Part shown: in pieces, positions 1 to 11,156 of the stretch
Numbering within the stretch: the first letter of the stretch is position 1
Layout: the number at the start of each line of letters is the position of its first letter
From: an uncultured Pelagibacteraceae bacterium
Lineage (GTDB): Bacteria; Pseudomonadota; Alphaproteobacteria; Pelagibacterales; Pelagibacteraceae
Length of the DNA: 64,000 nucleotides
Direction: 5' to 3'
Assembly (NCBI GenBank): GCA_902619495.1
Contig: CACNEM010000002.1
Coordinates: forward strand, 1 to 64,000
Notes under the pieces: model-generated
Seen by the model: only the letters and a program-made list of their open reading frames with translations
Database searches by the model: none
Told to the model about the DNA's origin: nothing
Program-made: the position numbers and the translations under genes

Positions 1-441
1 ATTAGAAATTCAAACGGTTCGACCAAAACATCTGAATTAAGATTGAAAATGCAAAAGACTATGCAATCGAAATGTGCGGTTTTTAGGACAGAAAAAACTT
101 TAAAAGAAGGTGTAGAGCAAATAAGAGTACCCTACGACGGCATGCAAGATATTTCTGTCAAAGATAAATCTTTGTTGTTTAATACTGACTTAGTTGAAAC
201 TTTAGAATTTGATAATTTAATGAGTCAAGCTTTAACAACAATGGATTCAGCGTACAATCGAAAAGAGAGTAGGGGTGCTCATGCTAGGGAAGATTATACT
301 AAGAGAGACGACAAGAATTTTATGAAACACACTCTAGCTTGGCAAGAAGGTAAAAAAGTTAAAATAAAATATAGGGATGTACACTCAAGAACACTAACCA
401 ATGATGTTCAATACTTCCCTCCAAAGGAAAGAGTTTATTAA
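1..441 (+). CDS. sdhA: Succinate dehydrogenase flavoprotein subunit, C-terminal part (5' end outside window)
   Basis: This is the C-terminal 146 residues of the FAD-carrying subunit of succinate dehydrogenase (complex II), which oxidises succinate to fumarate on the cytoplasmic face of the inner membrane. The frame is open from base 1, so the gene starts upstream of the window. The tail segment [19 protein letters not shown], followed by a short basic C-terminus, is typical of SdhA. sdhB begins 2 bases after the stop, so the two are one operon. The membrane anchors SdhC and SdhD are not in the window and probably lie upstream. Identification is firm because of the tail motif and the sdhB neighbour. 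Confidence 0.95.
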   Translation: MRNSNGSTKTSELRLKMQKTMQSKCAVFRTEKTLKEGVEQIRVPYDGMQDISVKDKSLLFNTDLVETLEFDNLMSQALTTMDSAYNRKESRGAHAREDYTKRDDKNFMKHTLAWQEGKKVKIKYRDVHSRTLTNDVQYFPPKERVY

Positions 442-443
442 GA

Positions 444-1220
444 ATGGCACAATTTAGCCTACCGCAAAATTCTAAAATAGAGGTAGGACAATATCATAAA
501 GATAAAACTAACTCACAAAATTTAAAAAAAGTAAATATTTATAGATGGGATCCATCAACTGGAAAAAACCCGAGAGTTGACACTTTTGAAGTTGATATGA
601 ACAACTGTGGTCCAAAAGTTTTAGATATCTTATTTAAAATAAAAAACGAAATTGATCCCTCTTTAACTTTTAGAAGATCCTGTGCACACGGCGTGTGCGG
701 GTCATGTGCTATGAATATTGATGGAGTGAACACATTAGCCTGCATAAAATCACATACAGATATAAGCGGAGATCTGAATGTTTATCCATTACCACATTTG
801 AAAGTTGTAAAAGATTTAATTGGAGATCTTACTACACTTTATAAACAATATGAGTCTATTCAACCTTGGTTAAAAGTAGATCAAACAGGTAAAGAAAAAA
901 CTGAGTTAAAACAAACTCAAAAAGACAGAGAAAAATTAGATGGGTATTATGAATGCATTCTGTGCGCATGTTGCTCAACTTCTTGCCCAAGTTATTGGTG
1001 GAATGGTGACAAATATTTGGGTCCAGCTGTTTTATTACAAGCCTATCGCTGGATTAATGACAGCAGAGATGGAGATAAAAAGGAAAGATTAAAGAAAGTT
1101 GCAGATGAATTAAAATTATATAGATGCCATACTATTATGAATTGCACAAATTCTTGCCCGAAGGGCCTTAATCCGGCAAAAGCTATAGGCTCTATTAAAA
1201 AAATGCTTGCAACAAGTTAA
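444..1220 (+). CDS. sdhB: Succinate dehydrogenase iron-sulfur subunit
   Basis: SdhB passes electrons from FAD in SdhA to ubiquinone through three iron-sulfur clusters. The 258-residue protein has the normal family length. The [2Fe-2S] ligands are Cys80, Cys85, Cys88 and Cys100 ([10 protein letters not shown]...C). The C-terminal half has [11 protein letters not shown] (Cys171, 174, 177, 181) and [11 protein letters not shown] (Cys228, 234, 238) for the [4Fe-4S] and [3Fe-4S] clusters. The ATG lies 2 bases after sdhA. mmsA follows after 23 bases and may be co-transcribed. Confidence 0.97.
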   Translation: MAQFSLPQNSKIEVGQYHKDKTNSQNLKKVNIYRWDPSTGKNPRVDTFEVDMNNCGPKVLDILFKIKNEIDPSLTFRRSCAHGVCGSCAMNIDGVNTLACIKSHTDISGDLNVYPLPHLKVVKDLIGDLTTLYKQYESIQPWLKVDQTGKEKTELKQTQKDREKLDGYYECILCACCSTSCPSYWWNGDKYLGPAVLLQAYRWINDSRDGDKKERLKKVADELKLYRCHTIMNCTNSCPKGLNPAKAIGSIKKMLATS

Positions 1221-1243
1221 AAGCTTATTTAATCACTTACTTC

Positions 1244-2737
1244 ATGAAAACAATTCATCATTTTATTGAGGGAAAAAGTTTTCCTGGAGGCTCTAAAAGA
1301 ATTGGAAAAGTTTTTAATCCAGCAACTGGAGAACAAAGTGCTGAAGTAAAATTAGCTTCTGCTAGCGATATTGACAAAGCGGTTGTCAGTGCAAAAAAAG
1401 CATTTATTTCATGGTCAAATACACCTCCTCTTCAAAGAGCGAGAGTCATGTTTAAATTTAAAGAATTAATTGAAAAAAATTCTGATGAACTTACTAAAAT
1501 TATTGTTTCAGAACATGGAAAAGTTTACGAAGATGCAAAAGGATCACTTACAAGAGGATTAGAAGTCGTAGAATACGCTTGCGGTATTCCTCAGCTACTT
1601 AAAGGTGAGTTTACGGAAAATGTTGGCACTAATGTGGATAGTTGGTCTTTAAGACAACCATTAGGAGTCTGCGCTGGAATTACTCCGTTTAATTTTCCTG
1701 CGATGGTACCCATGTGGATGTTTCCAATGGCAATTGCTTGTGGAAACACTTTCGTTCTTAAACCATCAGAAAAAGATCCCTCTTGTTCAATAAGACTTGC
1801 AGAGTTGATGAAAGAAGCTGGTTTACCAGATGGAGTTTTCAATGTAGTAAATGGAGACAAAGAGGCTGTGGATGCATTAATAAATAATAAAGATGTTGTA
1901 GCTATGAGTTTTGTAGGATCTACACCTATAGCAAAATATATATATGAAAACTGCGCTAAGAATGAAAAACGTGTTCAAGCTTTAGGGGGAGCAAAAAATC
2001 ACTGTGTAGTCATGCCTGACTGTGATTTGGATCAAGCAGTCAATGGGCTAATGGGAGCTGCTTACGGCTCTGCTGGTGAAAGATGTATGGCTCAGTCAGT
2101 AGCTGTAGCTGTAGGAGGAATAGGTGACAAATTAGTAAATTCATTAGCGAAAAAAGTTGAGATGCTAAAAGTTGGTCCTGGAATGGATAAACAATCTGAG
2201 ATGGGTCCACTAGTTACTAAAGATCATTTAGAAAAGGTAAAAGGCTATGTTGATATTGGTGAAAAAGAAGGGGCAAAATTAATTGTAGATGGAAGAAAAT
2301 TTAGAATTCAAGGATATGAAAACGGCTACTATATTGGAGGATGTTTATTTGATCACGTAAAAAAAGATATGCGTATATATAAAGAGGAAATTTTTGGTCC
2401 AGTACTTTCTGTAGTTCGTGCAAAAGATTTTAATGAAGCGCTAAAGTTAGTTAATGACCATGAATTTGGAAATGGTGTAAGTATTTTTACAAGAGATGGA
2501 GACACTGCTAGAACATTTTATAATAAAGCAAAAATAGGGATGGTAGGAATAAATATACCAATACCAGTTCCTATGGCTTTTCATAGCTTTGGTGGTTGGA
2601 AAAGGTCACTATTTGGAGACCAACATATGCATGGTCCTGAGGGGGTAAGATTTTATACAAAACTTAAGACTATCACTTCGAGATGGCCATCAGGCTTAAG
2701 AGGAGATCCAGAGTTTACAATGCCAACTATGAAATAA
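1244..2737 (+). CDS. mmsA: Methylmalonate-semialdehyde dehydrogenase (CoA-acylating)
   Basis: This aldehyde dehydrogenase converts methylmalonate semialdehyde or malonate semialdehyde to propionyl-CoA or acetyl-CoA with NAD and CoA, at the end of valine, inositol and beta-alanine breakdown. It is 497 residues long, usual for the family. The catalytic cysteine is Cys281 in [10 protein letters not shown], and the substrate/cofactor segment [16 protein letters not shown] (about 146-161) is the MmsA-type variant of the ALDH motif. GERCMA, rather than the Cys context of ordinary ALDHs, supports the CoA-dependent subgroup. The gene sits between sdhB and mdh, so its product can feed the TCA cycle directly. 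Confidence 0.93.
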   Translation: MKTIHHFIEGKSFPGGSKRIGKVFNPATGEQSAEVKLASASDIDKAVVSAKKAFISWSNTPPLQRARVMFKFKELIEKNSDELTKIIVSEHGKVYEDAKGSLTRGLEVVEYACGIPQLLKGEFTENVGTNVDSWSLRQPLGVCAGITPFNFPAMVPMWMFPMAIACGNTFVLKPSEKDPSCSIRLAELMKEAGLPDGVFNVVNGDKEAVDALINNKDVVAMSFVGSTPIAKYIYENCAKNEKRVQALGGAKNHCVVMPDCDLDQAVNGLMGAAYGSAGERCMAQSVAVAVGGIGDKLVNSLAKKVEMLKVGPGMDKQSEMGPLVTKDHLEKVKGYVDIGEKEGAKLIVDGRKFRIQGYENGYYIGGCLFDHVKKDMRIYKEEIFGPVLSVVRAKDFNEALKLVNDHEFGNGVSIFTRDGDTARTFYNKAKIGMVGINIPIPVPMAFHSFGGWKRSLFGDQHMHGPEGVRFYTKLKTITSRWPSGLRGDPEFTMPTMK

Positions 2738-2739
2738 AA

Positions 2740-3699
2740 ATGAAAAAAAAAATAACTTTAATTGGGGCTGGCCAGATTGGTGGAACACTTGCACACTTAA
2801 TCGCATTAAAAGAATTAGGAGATGTAGTTTTATTTGATGTTGCAGCTGGAATAGCAAAAGGAAAAGCTTTAGACATCGCTCAATCATCTCCGGTGAATGG
2901 TTTTAATGTTAAGTTGACTGGAACTGATAATTACGATGATACTAAAAATTCAGACGTAATTATTATAACTGCCGGAGTTCCAAGAAAACCAGGTATGACT
3001 AGAGATGATTTGCTTGGTATAAATTTAAAAATAATAAAAGAAGTAGCTCATGGAATAAAAAAAACATCTCCAAAAGCTTTTGTAATATGTATTACCAATC
3101 CATTGGACGTGATAGTGATGGCTTTACAAAAATATTCAGGACTTCCGAAGAATATGATAGTTGGAATGGCAGGAATTTTAGACTCCTCAAGATTTATATA
3201 TTTCTTATCACAAGAATTAAACATTCACCCTAAAAATATAAATTCCTTCGTGTTAGGAGGGCATGGAGATACCATGGTAGCAATGTTAGGTTCAACAGAA
3301 GTAAACGGAAAAAAGATAAATGAACTTGTAAAGGAAGGTAAAATTACTAAAGAAAGATTAAATGAAATTGTGGATAGAACAAAAAAAGGTGGAGCTGAAA
3401 TTGTAAAATACCTTGAAAAAGGTTCAGCATTTTATGCTCCAGCTGCTTCAGGCGTAGAAATGGCAGAAAGTTATTTAAAAAATTTAAAAAAACAATTACC
3501 TTGTGCTGCTTATATAAATGGTGAGTTTGGAGCTAAAGATATTTATGCAGGAGTTCCAGTTATAATTGGGTCATCTGGTGTAGAAAAAATCGTTGAATTA
3601 AATTTGTCTAAAGAAGAAAAAATTAATTTTAATAATTCTATAAAATCAGTACAAGAATTATTTGATGCAGCAAAAAAAATTGATCCAGAACTTAAATAA
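2740..3699 (+). CDS. mdh: Malate dehydrogenase
   Basis: Mdh oxidises malate to oxaloacetate with NAD in the TCA cycle. I chose the ATG at 2740 ([15 protein letters not shown]), which puts the Rossmann glycine motif at residues 9-14 as in the family. A longer open frame from 2683 only overlaps mmsA. The 319-residue product has [10 protein letters not shown] (Arg82, Arg88) marking malate rather than lactate specificity, the Asp148/Arg151 pair, and catalytic His175 in GGHGDT. It is the LDH-like MDH type common in alphaproteobacteria. The ATG is 2 bases after the mmsA stop. In many relatives sucC follows directly; here two glycosyltransferase genes intervene. Confidence 0.96.
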   Translation: MKKKITLIGAGQIGGTLAHLIALKELGDVVLFDVAAGIAKGKALDIAQSSPVNGFNVKLTGTDNYDDTKNSDVIIITAGVPRKPGMTRDDLLGINLKIIKEVAHGIKKTSPKAFVICITNPLDVIVMALQKYSGLPKNMIVGMAGILDSSRFIYFLSQELNIHPKNINSFVLGGHGDTMVAMLGSTEVNGKKINELVKEGKITKERLNEIVDRTKKGGAEIVKYLEKGSAFYAPAASGVEMAESYLKNLKKQLPCAAYINGEFGAKDIYAGVPVIIGSSGVEKIVELNLSKEEKINFNNSIKSVQELFDAAKKIDPELK

Positions 3700-5248
3700 A
3701 TTAAACAAAATAAAAAAATATTTTTTTTATATTTTAATTCTCTCATCAAGCGCTTTATTTTTTACATTTAGTTACGGTTATAAGGGGGTTTTTCCCATTG
3801 ACAGTTTTTTAATATATGATGCAGGTTATAAAATTTTTAATGGATATCATCCTTTTAAAGATTATTGGTCTATAACGGGACCAATATTAGATTATTTTCA
3901 ATTTTTTTTCTTTAAATTGTTCGGTATCAACTGGTTTAGCTATGTTTTGCATGCAGCAATAATAAACTTATTATTAACTATTTCAGTATTTTATTTTTTT
4001 TTAAAATTAGGCTTAAATAAAAACTATAGCATCCTATATTCTCTAAGTTCATCAATATTAGCTTACCCTAGTGTTGGGACTCCTTTTATGGATCACCATG
4101 CAGTAATTTTTTCTTTAATATCTTTAATATATTTGATTTTAGCTATTAAATTAGAAAAGAATATATATTGGTTTGTATTACCAGTTTTATTATTAATTTC
4201 ATTTCTTTCTAAACAAATTCCATCTTCTTATCTTTTGATTTTATTTTTTATAGCAATTTTTATACATTTTTTTCTGATTTCTGCGAGAAAAACAGATATC
4301 TTATTATATTTAAGCGCTAGTAGTATCTTATCTATAATTATAATTGCATTTGTATTTTATGCCAATCAAATACCATTCAAAAATTTTTTAATACAATATA
4401 TAAATTATCCTATTGGGATTGGAGAAACCAGAAGTTCTAATATTTCATTTAACTTCAATAATGTTATTTCACAATTTAAATTTATTCATTTTTCTATTTT
4501 GCCATTAATTTTTGTTTTATTTATAATATTAAAAAAAACGAAAAAAAGTTTTGAAATTAAAAAAGATATTTTAATTATCATTTTATCAATATCCTCAACT
4601 TTAATATTTATCTATTCTCAAATTTTAACAAAAAATCAAATTTTAATTTTTTTCCTAATTCCTTTTGTATTAGGAATGTCTCATTACTTTCTTAAAAAAT
4701 ATTATGAAAATAAAATAATTATTTCTTTTTTGATATTGGTTCTAATTTTTTCTACATCAAAATATCATTTGAGGTTTAATGTGGATAAAAAATTTATGGA
4801 ATTAAGTAATGTAGATTTAAACTTAGCTATAAATGCTGAGAGTTTAGATAATTCAATTAAGGGCTTAAAGTGGATTACTCCAAATTACCGCTCAGATCCA
4901 ATAATTGAAATTAATTTACTTTCAGAGTTAAAAAAATCAATTTTAGACGACGGTACAAAAAAAATAGTTATTACTGATTACCAAATTTTACCCTCCATTG
5001 TGAAAATAAATAATACATCTCCTAACAAATGGTTTGATTTTTTAAGCGTTCCTAAAGAAGGTGATATTTTTTATGAAATCTATAAAGATTTTTTTATCAG
5101 AAAGTTAAAAGAACAAAATATTGAAACAATTTATCTCACTGGAAATCATGAAGTTTTTTTAGTCAATATTCTAAAAAAGGGTTGTTACGAAAAAGAATTG
5201 ATAAATAAAATCTCATTTAAAATTAACATTAAAAAATGTTTAAGGTAA
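3665..5248 (+). CDS. Multi-pass membrane protein, ArnT/PMT-like (GT-C fold) glycosyltransferase candidate
   Basis: The predicted protein of about 527 residues starts with a basic stretch and a first membrane helix. The first loop has [25 protein letters not shown], which resembles the acidic first periplasmic loop of lipid-sugar-dependent GT-C glycosyltransferases. Around ten hydrophobic segments follow, then a soluble C-terminal domain of about 140 residues. I infer sugar transfer from a polyprenyl-phosphate donor in envelope polysaccharide or lipid A work; acceptor and donor are unknown. The ATG at 3665 overlaps mdh by 35 bases; a TTG just upstream (3662) or at 3680 are alternatives. The coding DNA is visibly more AT-rich than its TCA-cycle neighbours, with long T runs. 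It converges on the gene at 5251. Confidence 0.65.
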   Translation: MQQKKLIQNLNKLNKIKKYFFYILILSSSALFFTFSYGYKGVFPIDSFLIYDAGYKIFNGYHPFKDYWSITGPILDYFQFFFFKLFGINWFSYVLHAAIINLLLTISVFYFFLKLGLNKNYSILYSLSSSILAYPSVGTPFMDHHAVIFSLISLIYLILAIKLEKNIYWFVLPVLLLISFLSKQIPSSYLLILFFIAIFIHFFLISARKTDILLYLSASSILSIIIIAFVFYANQIPFKNFLIQYINYPIGIGETRSSNISFNFNNVISQFKFIHFSILPLIFVLFIILKKTKKSFEIKKDILIIILSISSTLIFIYSQILTKNQILIFFLIPFVLGMSHYFLKKYYENKIIISFLILVLIFSTSKYHLRFNVDKKFMELSNVDLNLAINAESLDNSIKGLKWITPNYRSDPIIEINLLSELKKSILDDGTKKIVITDYQILPSIVKINNTSPNKWFDFLSVPKEGDIFYEIYKDFFIRKLKEQNIETIYLTGNHEVFLVNILKKGCYEKELINKISFKINIKKCLR

Positions 5249-5250
5249 CT

Positions 5251-6123
5251 TCACTTTATTTTTTTTACACTTCCTACATTATTCAAAATATTTTTATTAA
5301 TTTGAAAAAATATCTTAGAAATTAAAAAAATTAAATTTATTATCAAAAAAATTAAAATTAACAAAAGATTCAACGAGGTTCCGTTAAAAAAAATTAAAAA
5401 TAATAGTAATACAAAGAAGGTTCTTATAAATACTTCAAATGTAAAAACAGAAATAATATTTATCGAATGAAAAATTAAAAATTTTATATTTACTTTAGAA
5501 CTATCAAAATATCTTTTATTTTTTTCAATATCAAAACATATTATTTTTTTGTAATTTTTAATTACTCCACTTGAGTATGCTATAGATAAATTATTGTTTT
5601 TTAAAATATGTTTAAGAAGTTTATTGGAAAAAGAACTAAAATTTCCGAAGTTGATAAATTTTCCAGTGAGTAAAAAAGTTATTAATAGTCTAAAATAATT
5701 CAAAGTTTTAAAAATAATATTTTCTGTTCTTTGCTTTCGTGATGCGAAAATAAAACAATCTTCATTTTGAACTGCTAAAGTTGACAATATTTTTAATTTG
5801 TAAGGATTGTCTTCTCCATCAGAGTCCAAAACTGAGATAATACATTTATTATTTTTTCCTCTTAATCTTTTCTGCAGATATTTTAATCCTATAAATATTG
5901 ATTTTTGACTACCAACATTTTTTCTTAAATTCAATATTTTTAAACTTTTAATTTTATTAAATTTTTTTTTACTAAATTTATATTTAATATCAGAACAATC
6001 ATTAACAACTAAAACATTTATATTTTTAAAAGAGTTTGTATGAGTTTTATTTAGGGCAATTAAAACTTTATTTAGTGATTTCCAATCGTTATAAGTCGGA
6101 AGGATTATATAATTTTTATTCAT
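5251..6123 (-). CDS. Family 2 glycosyltransferase with C-terminal membrane segments
   Basis: The GT-A fold is readable: an N-terminal strand with ILPTYNDW, then VVNDCSD (about 40-47), then NVGSQKSIFIGL and the donor/metal loop DSDGEDNP. Two hydrophobic C-terminal segments (about residues 215-280) suggest membrane anchoring. This resembles dolichyl/undecaprenyl-phosphate sugar transferases of family GT2, which make lipid-linked sugars used by GT-C enzymes such as the convergent neighbour, so the two may act together. I prefer the ATG at 6123 (MNKNYIILPTYN); one codon set upstream (6135) is also open. The stop lies 2 bases from the stop of the opposite gene. The sugar is unknown. Confidence 0.75.
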   Translation of the reverse strand: MNKNYIILPTYNDWKSLNKVLIALNKTHTNSFKNINVLVVNDCSDIKYKFSKKKFNKIKSLKILNLRKNVGSQKSIFIGLKYLQKRLRGKNNKCIISVLDSDGEDNPYKLKILSTLAVQNEDCFIFASRKQRTENIIFKTLNYFRLLITFLLTGKFINFGNFSSFSNKLLKHILKNNNLSIAYSSGVIKNYKKIICFDIEKNKRYFDSSKVNIKFLIFHSINIISVFTFEVFIRTFFVLLLFLIFFNGTSLNLLLILIFLIINLIFLISKIFFQINKNILNNVGSVKKIK

Positions 6124-6198
6124 ATATTTGAACATTTTAAATTTTATTTGCTTAAAAATATATAATATTTATAAATACCTAAAAATAAGTTTTAATTA

Positions 6199-7362
6199 AT
6201 GAATATTCACGAACATCAAGCTAAAGATATCCTACGAGAATATGGTTTGCCTGTATCAAAAGGAATAGTAATCCTTTCTCGAGATGAAATTAAGCAGAAA
6301 ATTTCAAAATTGAAAGACAAACCTTATGTGCTCAAAGCACAAATTCATGCAGGAGGAAGAGGTAAAGCTGGAGGTGTAAAACTAATTAAAAATTTTTCAG
6401 ATTTAGAGCAAGAAGCGAATAATATGTTTGGAAAAATTCTTAAAACACATCAAACAGGATCTCAGGGAAAAGAAGTAAAAAGATTATACATTGAAGAGGC
6501 TTCAGATATTTTAAACGAATTTTACTTATCCTGTTTAATAGATAGGGAGACATCAAAAATTGCTTTTATCAGTAGTACAGAAGGAGGTATGGATATTGAA
6601 AAAGTAGCAAGTGAAACCCCTGAAAAAATAATCACAAATAAATTATCTTTAAAAAAAGAAGGTCCAAATGAAAAAGACATTGAAAAAATAATTTCAATAT
6701 TCGAATTTTCAGACGAACAAAAAATAAAAGCTAAAGATTTAATTAAGTCTCTTTATAAAATTATCTTAGAAAAAGATGCAAACTTGATTGAAATAAATCC
6801 ACTAATACTTACCAAAAATAATAAAATAATTTGTCTTGATGCAAAAATGAATTTTGATGATAATGCAATTTTTAGACAGCCAGAAGTGTTAAAGTTAAGA
6901 GACTTAAACGAAGAAGATCCTGCTGAAATAGAGGCAAGTAAACATGATCTTGCTTATATTAAACTTGATGGGTCGATTGGATGTATGGTTAATGGCGCTG
7001 GGTTAGCAATGGCAACAATGGATATTATAAAATTATATGGTCAAGAACCTGCAAATTTTTTAGATGTTGGAGGGGGAGCAAGTAAAGAAAAGGTAACAGC
7101 AGCGTTTAAATTAATCTTAGCCGACAAAAATGTTAAAGGCGTATTAGTAAATATTTTTGGTGGGATAATGAGATGTGATATTCTTGCACAAGGGATATTA
7201 GAAGCTGTAAAAGAGATAAATTTGTCAGTACCACTAGTTGTAAGGTTAGCTGGTACTAATTTCAAAGAAGGTAAAGAAATTTTAGATAATTCAAATCTAA
7301 AAATACTTTCAGCATCAGATTTAAATGACGCAGCAAAAAAAATAGTAGAGGCAATTAAATAA
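6199..7362 (+). CDS. sucC: Succinyl-CoA synthetase (ADP-forming) beta subunit
   Basis: SucC with SucD interconverts succinyl-CoA and succinate with ATP formation. It is 387 residues, the normal length. It begins MNIHEHQAKDILREYGLPV, the typical start, and has the ATP-grasp segment VLKAQIHAGGRGKAGGVKL (about 44-62). The C-terminal part has the glycine-rich DVGGGASKEKV and NIFGGIMRCD segments of the subunit interface and CoA/phosphate region. sucD begins at the next base after the stop. The 63-base upstream gap also serves the divergent glycosyltransferase gene, and I could not pick a clear promoter in its AT-only sequence. Confidence 0.97.
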   Translation: MNIHEHQAKDILREYGLPVSKGIVILSRDEIKQKISKLKDKPYVLKAQIHAGGRGKAGGVKLIKNFSDLEQEANNMFGKILKTHQTGSQGKEVKRLYIEEASDILNEFYLSCLIDRETSKIAFISSTEGGMDIEKVASETPEKIITNKLSLKKEGPNEKDIEKIISIFEFSDEQKIKAKDLIKSLYKIILEKDANLIEINPLILTKNNKIICLDAKMNFDDNAIFRQPEVLKLRDLNEEDPAEIEASKHDLAYIKLDGSIGCMVNGAGLAMATMDIIKLYGQEPANFLDVGGGASKEKVTAAFKLILADKNVKGVLVNIFGGIMRCDILAQGILEAVKEINLSVPLVVRLAGTNFKEGKEILDNSNLKILSASDLNDAAKKIVEAIK

Positions 7363-8238
7363 ATGTCGGTTTTAGTAGACAAAAATACTAAGGTTATCTG
7401 TCAGGGGTTTACTGGAAAACATGGCTCATTTCACTCAGAGCAGGCACTCAAATACGGAACAAAATTAGTTGGAGGAGTGACTCCTAAAAAAGGAGGACAA
7501 AAACATCTAAATCTTCCAGTATTTGATTCTGTTCAAGAAGCAAAAGATAAAACGTCTGCCAATGCAACAATGATATATGTTCCACCTAAATTTGCAGGAG
7601 CAGCAATTATAGAGGCGATAGAAGCAAACATTGAACTAATTGTTTGTATAACTGAGGGAATACCAGTTTTAGATATGCTAAAAGTAAAAAATATTTTGCA
7701 AAAAAGTAAATCAAGACTGATTGGACCAAATTGTCCCGGAATTATTACCCCTGATGAATGTAAAATTGGTATTATGCCTGGCAATATTCATAGAAAAGGT
7801 TCAGTTGGAATCATTTCTAGGTCGGGTACCTTAACATATGAAGCAGTAGCTCAAACATCAGTGAATGGAATGGGACAATCTACATGCATAGGAATCGGAG
7901 GTGACCCGATTAATGGTACAAATTTTATAGATTGTTTAGAGCTTTTTTTAAAAGATGATGATACTAAATCGATTGTTATGATAGGTGAAATTGGTGGATC
8001 TGCAGAGGAAGAGGCTGCAGAGTTTCTAAAAAAAGAGAAAATAAAGAAACCAATGGTCGGTTTCATTGCTGGACTTACTGCTCCGAAAGGAAGAAGAATG
8101 GGACATGCAGGTGCAATTATCTCAGGGGGGAAAGGAGGAGCAGAGGATAAAATTGAAGTAATGAAATCAGCAGGTATTACAATATCAAAGTCTCCAGCAG
8201 ATATTGGCAAAACTCTATATGATAAACTTAACAGTTGA
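7363..8238 (+). CDS. sucD: Succinyl-CoA synthetase alpha subunit
   Basis: SucD carries the CoA-binding domain and the phosphorylated histidine of succinyl-CoA synthetase. The 291-residue protein shows the CoA-site [11 protein letters not shown] (about 15-25), GPNCPGI, and the active-site His248 in [10 protein letters not shown]. It starts directly after sucC without a spacer, so translation is probably coupled. sucA follows after 32 bases. Confidence 0.97.
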   Translation: MSVLVDKNTKVICQGFTGKHGSFHSEQALKYGTKLVGGVTPKKGGQKHLNLPVFDSVQEAKDKTSANATMIYVPPKFAGAAIIEAIEANIELIVCITEGIPVLDMLKVKNILQKSKSRLIGPNCPGIITPDECKIGIMPGNIHRKGSVGIISRSGTLTYEAVAQTSVNGMGQSTCIGIGGDPINGTNFIDCLELFLKDDDTKSIVMIGEIGGSAEEEAAEFLKKEKIKKPMVGFIAGLTAPKGRRMGHAGAIISGGKGGAEDKIEVMKSAGITISKSPADIGKTLYDKLNS

Positions 8239-8270
8239 TTTTTATCAATTTGTGTTAAAATAAATTATTA

Positions 8271-11156
8271 ATGTCTTCGTCAGATAATATAACTTTAAAA
8301 AAAACATCATTTTTGTCAGGAATTAATTCTGAATTTATAAATCAATTTTACTCAGATTACTTATCAGACCCATCTTCCCTTCCCGAGGGATGGAGAAAAT
8401 TTTTTGACGGATTGAGTGAAAATGAAAAACTTGTCTTAAATGATTTAAATGGACCTAGTTGGTCACCAAATAAAAAAATTAAGAGCGTTAACTTTTTAGA
8501 GTCTGAAACAGACAAGACTAATAAAAAAAATACAGATCTAGAGTCACAATCAATTAAAGAAGCGTCAAAAGACTCAGTGAGAGCTATCATGCTTATAAGA
8601 GCTTACAGAATAAGAGGTCATTTAATTGCTAACTTAGATCCTTTATCGATTCAAAAAAAAGAAGAACATCCCGAGCTTAAGCCTGAAACTTATGGATTTA
8701 CAAAAAAAGATTACACAAGGAAAATATTTTTAGACGGAGTTCTTGGGCTTCAATATGCAGATCTTAAACAAATTCTTCAAATTTTAAAAAAAACTTATTG
8801 TTCTACAATCGGTTACGAGTTTATGCACATGGGGGACCCTGACGAAAAAGCTTGGATAAGAGATAGAATTGAAGGACCAGAAAAAAATATATCTTTCACA
8901 GAAAACGGAAAAAAAGCAATTTTAAATAAAATTGTACAAGCAGAAGGATTTGAAAAATATTTACATGTTAAATTTGTTGGTACGAAAAGATTTGGTCTTG
9001 ATGGTGGAGAGTCTTTAATACCGGCTCTTGAGCAAATAATTAAGAGAGGCGGTAGTCTCGGAGCCAAAGAGATTAAAATCGGTATGCCTCACAGAGGAAG
9101 GTTAAATGTTTTAGCTAACGTTATGGGAAAACCCTTTAGAGCAATTTTTAGTGAATTTTTTGGAAAGACTGTAAATGCTAGTAAAGATTTTGAAGGTGAT
9201 GTTAAATATCATCTTGGAGCTTCTTCTAATAGAGAGTTTGATGGTAATTCAGTACATATTAGTTTAACAGATAATCCATCACATCTAGAAGCAGTTAATC
9301 CAGTGGTATTAGGTCAGGTGAGAGCTAAACAATTTTTTCACAAAGACAAAGAGAGAAAAAAAGTAATTCCAGTTTTAATGCATGGCGATGCTGCATTTGC
9401 TGGACAGGGTATTGTAGCTGAGTGTTTTGCAATGTCTGGTCTTCCAGGGCACAATATAGGTGGAACAATTCACATAATTGTAAATAATCAAATTGGTTTT
9501 ACCACTGCTCCAAGATTTGCTAGATCATCGCCATATCCCTCAGATGTAGCTAAAACTGCTCAAGCGCCAATTTTTCATGTTAATGGAGACGATCCTGAAG
9601 CTGTTGTACATTGTGCAAAAATTGCCACAGAATACAGACAAAAATTTAATAGAGATGTAGTCATTGATATGGTTTGTTATAGAAGATTTGGTCATAATGA
9701 AGGAGACGAACCATCCTTCACCCAGCCTATAATGTATAAGAAAATTAAATCACACCCTTCAACTTTAACTTTATATGGAAAAAAACTTTCTTCAGAGGGA
9801 TTAACTTCAATTGAGAACTTACAAAATGAAAAAATAAAATTTAAAACTTTTTTAGAAAAAGAATTTAATATATCAAAAAATTACAAATCAGAATTAAAGT
9901 GGTTTGATGGTGCTTGGTCAAGATTTAAACCTGGTTTAGGTAAAGATAAAAGAGGCATAAGTGGTGTTGATAAAGTAAAATTAATTAAAGTTGGAAAAAA
10001 AATTTTTAATATTCCATCAAATTTTTATGCTCATAAAACTCTTAAAAGAGTATTTGAACTAAGAAATAATATGCTAATAACAGGTAAACTCGACTGGTCT
10101 TCAGCTGAAAGTTTGGCTATCGGAACTTTATTGACGGAGGGCTTTTCGGTAAGATTGTCGGGGCAGGACTCAGGAAGAGGAACATTCAGTCAAAGGCATG
10201 CAATATTAAGAAATCAAGAAAATCACGATAGATATATTCCAGCTAATAATATTGAGAGAGGTCAAATGAAATTTGAAGTCATTGACAGCTTGCTATCTGA
10301 ACTTGCAGTCTTGGGATTTGAATTTGGCTATTCTCTGTCAGAGCCTGAGACTTTAGTCTTGTGGGAAGCCCAATTTGGAGATTTTGCAAATGGAGGTCAA
10401 GTTATAATAGATCAATTTATTACTTCTTCAGAGTCAAAATGGGGGAGAGCTAGTGGCTTAGTCATGCTGCTACCTCATGGATATGAAGGACAAGGTCCAG
10501 AGCACTCATCAGCTAGATTAGAGAGATTTCTCCAACTTTGTGCAGGTGAAAATATACAAGTCGTAAACTGCACAACACCCTCGAACTACTTTCATGTTTT
10601 AAGAAGGCAAATGCATAGAGAATTTAGAAAACCTTTAATTATTATGACTCCAAAATCTTTACTAAGGCATAAAAGATGTGTTTCAAGTCTTTCAGAATTT
10701 ACCTCAAAAAGTTCTTTTCACAGAGTTTTAGAGGATGATGGTTATAAAAAAGAGAAAAAATTAATTCAATTATTAGAGAATAAAAAAATAAAAAAAGTAG
10801 TTATGTGTTCAGGAAAAATTTATTACGATTTAATTGAAGCAAGGGAAAAAAGTAAAAATAAAGATATAGTTTTTGTAAGAATAGAACAATTATATCCTTT
10901 TCCAGTAAAAACTTTAGCTAATATTCTTAAGAGATACACAAAGGCTAAGTTTATATGGTGCCAGGAGGAACCAAAGAATATGGGTGCATGGAATACTGTA
11001 AGAAACTATATTGATAGAACTCTAGAAATGATTAATCTAAAAGATATCAACTTAAAATACGTAGGTAGAAAGGCATCTTCTTCTACTGCGACTGGAAATG
11101 CTAATAAACATCTTGCACAACAAAAAGAAATATTAGAAAAGATACTAATAGATTAA
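8271..11156 (+). CDS. sucA: 2-oxoglutarate dehydrogenase E1 component
   Basis: E1 decarboxylates 2-oxoglutarate using thiamine diphosphate and passes the succinyl group to the lipoyl arm of SucB. The 961-residue length and the order of segments match OdhA/SucA: an N-terminal E2-binding stretch (SFLSGINSEFINQFYSDYLSDP shortened here to its start SFLSGINSEF), GMPHRGRLNVLANV, HGDAAFAGQG, NNQIGFTT and a C-terminal transketolase-like domain with HSSARLERFLQL. sucB starts at the next base after the stop. Gene order sucC-sucD-sucA-sucB-lpd is the usual alphaproteobacterial one. Confidence 0.97.
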   Translation: MSSSDNITLKKTSFLSGINSEFINQFYSDYLSDPSSLPEGWRKFFDGLSENEKLVLNDLNGPSWSPNKKIKSVNFLESETDKTNKKNTDLESQSIKEASKDSVRAIMLIRAYRIRGHLIANLDPLSIQKKEEHPELKPETYGFTKKDYTRKIFLDGVLGLQYADLKQILQILKKTYCSTIGYEFMHMGDPDEKAWIRDRIEGPEKNISFTENGKKAILNKIVQAEGFEKYLHVKFVGTKRFGLDGGESLIPALEQIIKRGGSLGAKEIKIGMPHRGRLNVLANVMGKPFRAIFSEFFGKTVNASKDFEGDVKYHLGASSNREFDGNSVHISLTDNPSHLEAVNPVVLGQVRAKQFFHKDKERKKVIPVLMHGDAAFAGQGIVAECFAMSGLPGHNIGGTIHIIVNNQIGFTTAPRFARSSPYPSDVAKTAQAPIFHVNGDDPEAVVHCAKIATEYRQKFNRDVVIDMVCYRRFGHNEGDEPSFTQPIMYKKIKSHPSTLTLYGKKLSSEGLTSIENLQNEKIKFKTFLEKEFNISKNYKSELKWFDGAWSRFKPGLGKDKRGISGVDKVKLIKVGKKIFNIPSNFYAHKTLKRVFELRNNMLITGKLDWSSAESLAIGTLLTEGFSVRLSGQDSGRGTFSQRHAILRNQENHDRYIPANNIERGQMKFEVIDSLLSELAVLGFEFGYSLSEPETLVLWEAQFGDFANGGQVIIDQFITSSESKWGRASGLVMLLPHGYEGQGPEHSSARLERFLQLCAGENIQVVNCTTPSNYFHVLRRQMHREFRKPLIIMTPKSLLRHKRCVSSLSEFTSKSSFHRVLEDDGYKKEKKLIQLLENKKIKKVVMCSGKIYYDLIEAREKSKNKDIVFVRIEQLYPFPVKTLANILKRYTKAKFIWCQEEPKNMGAWNTVRNYIDRTLEMINLKDINLKYVGRKASSSTATGNANKHLAQQKEILEKILID

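Noticed and set aside
2683-2739. Upstream extension of mdh overlapping mmsA
   Set aside because: The added residues are not part of the Rossmann fold; [15 protein letters not shown] from 2740 fits the family start.
7851-8210. Long open frame antisense to sucD
   Set aside because: Its frame is a shadow of the sucD codons; no ribosome site and no recognisable family.
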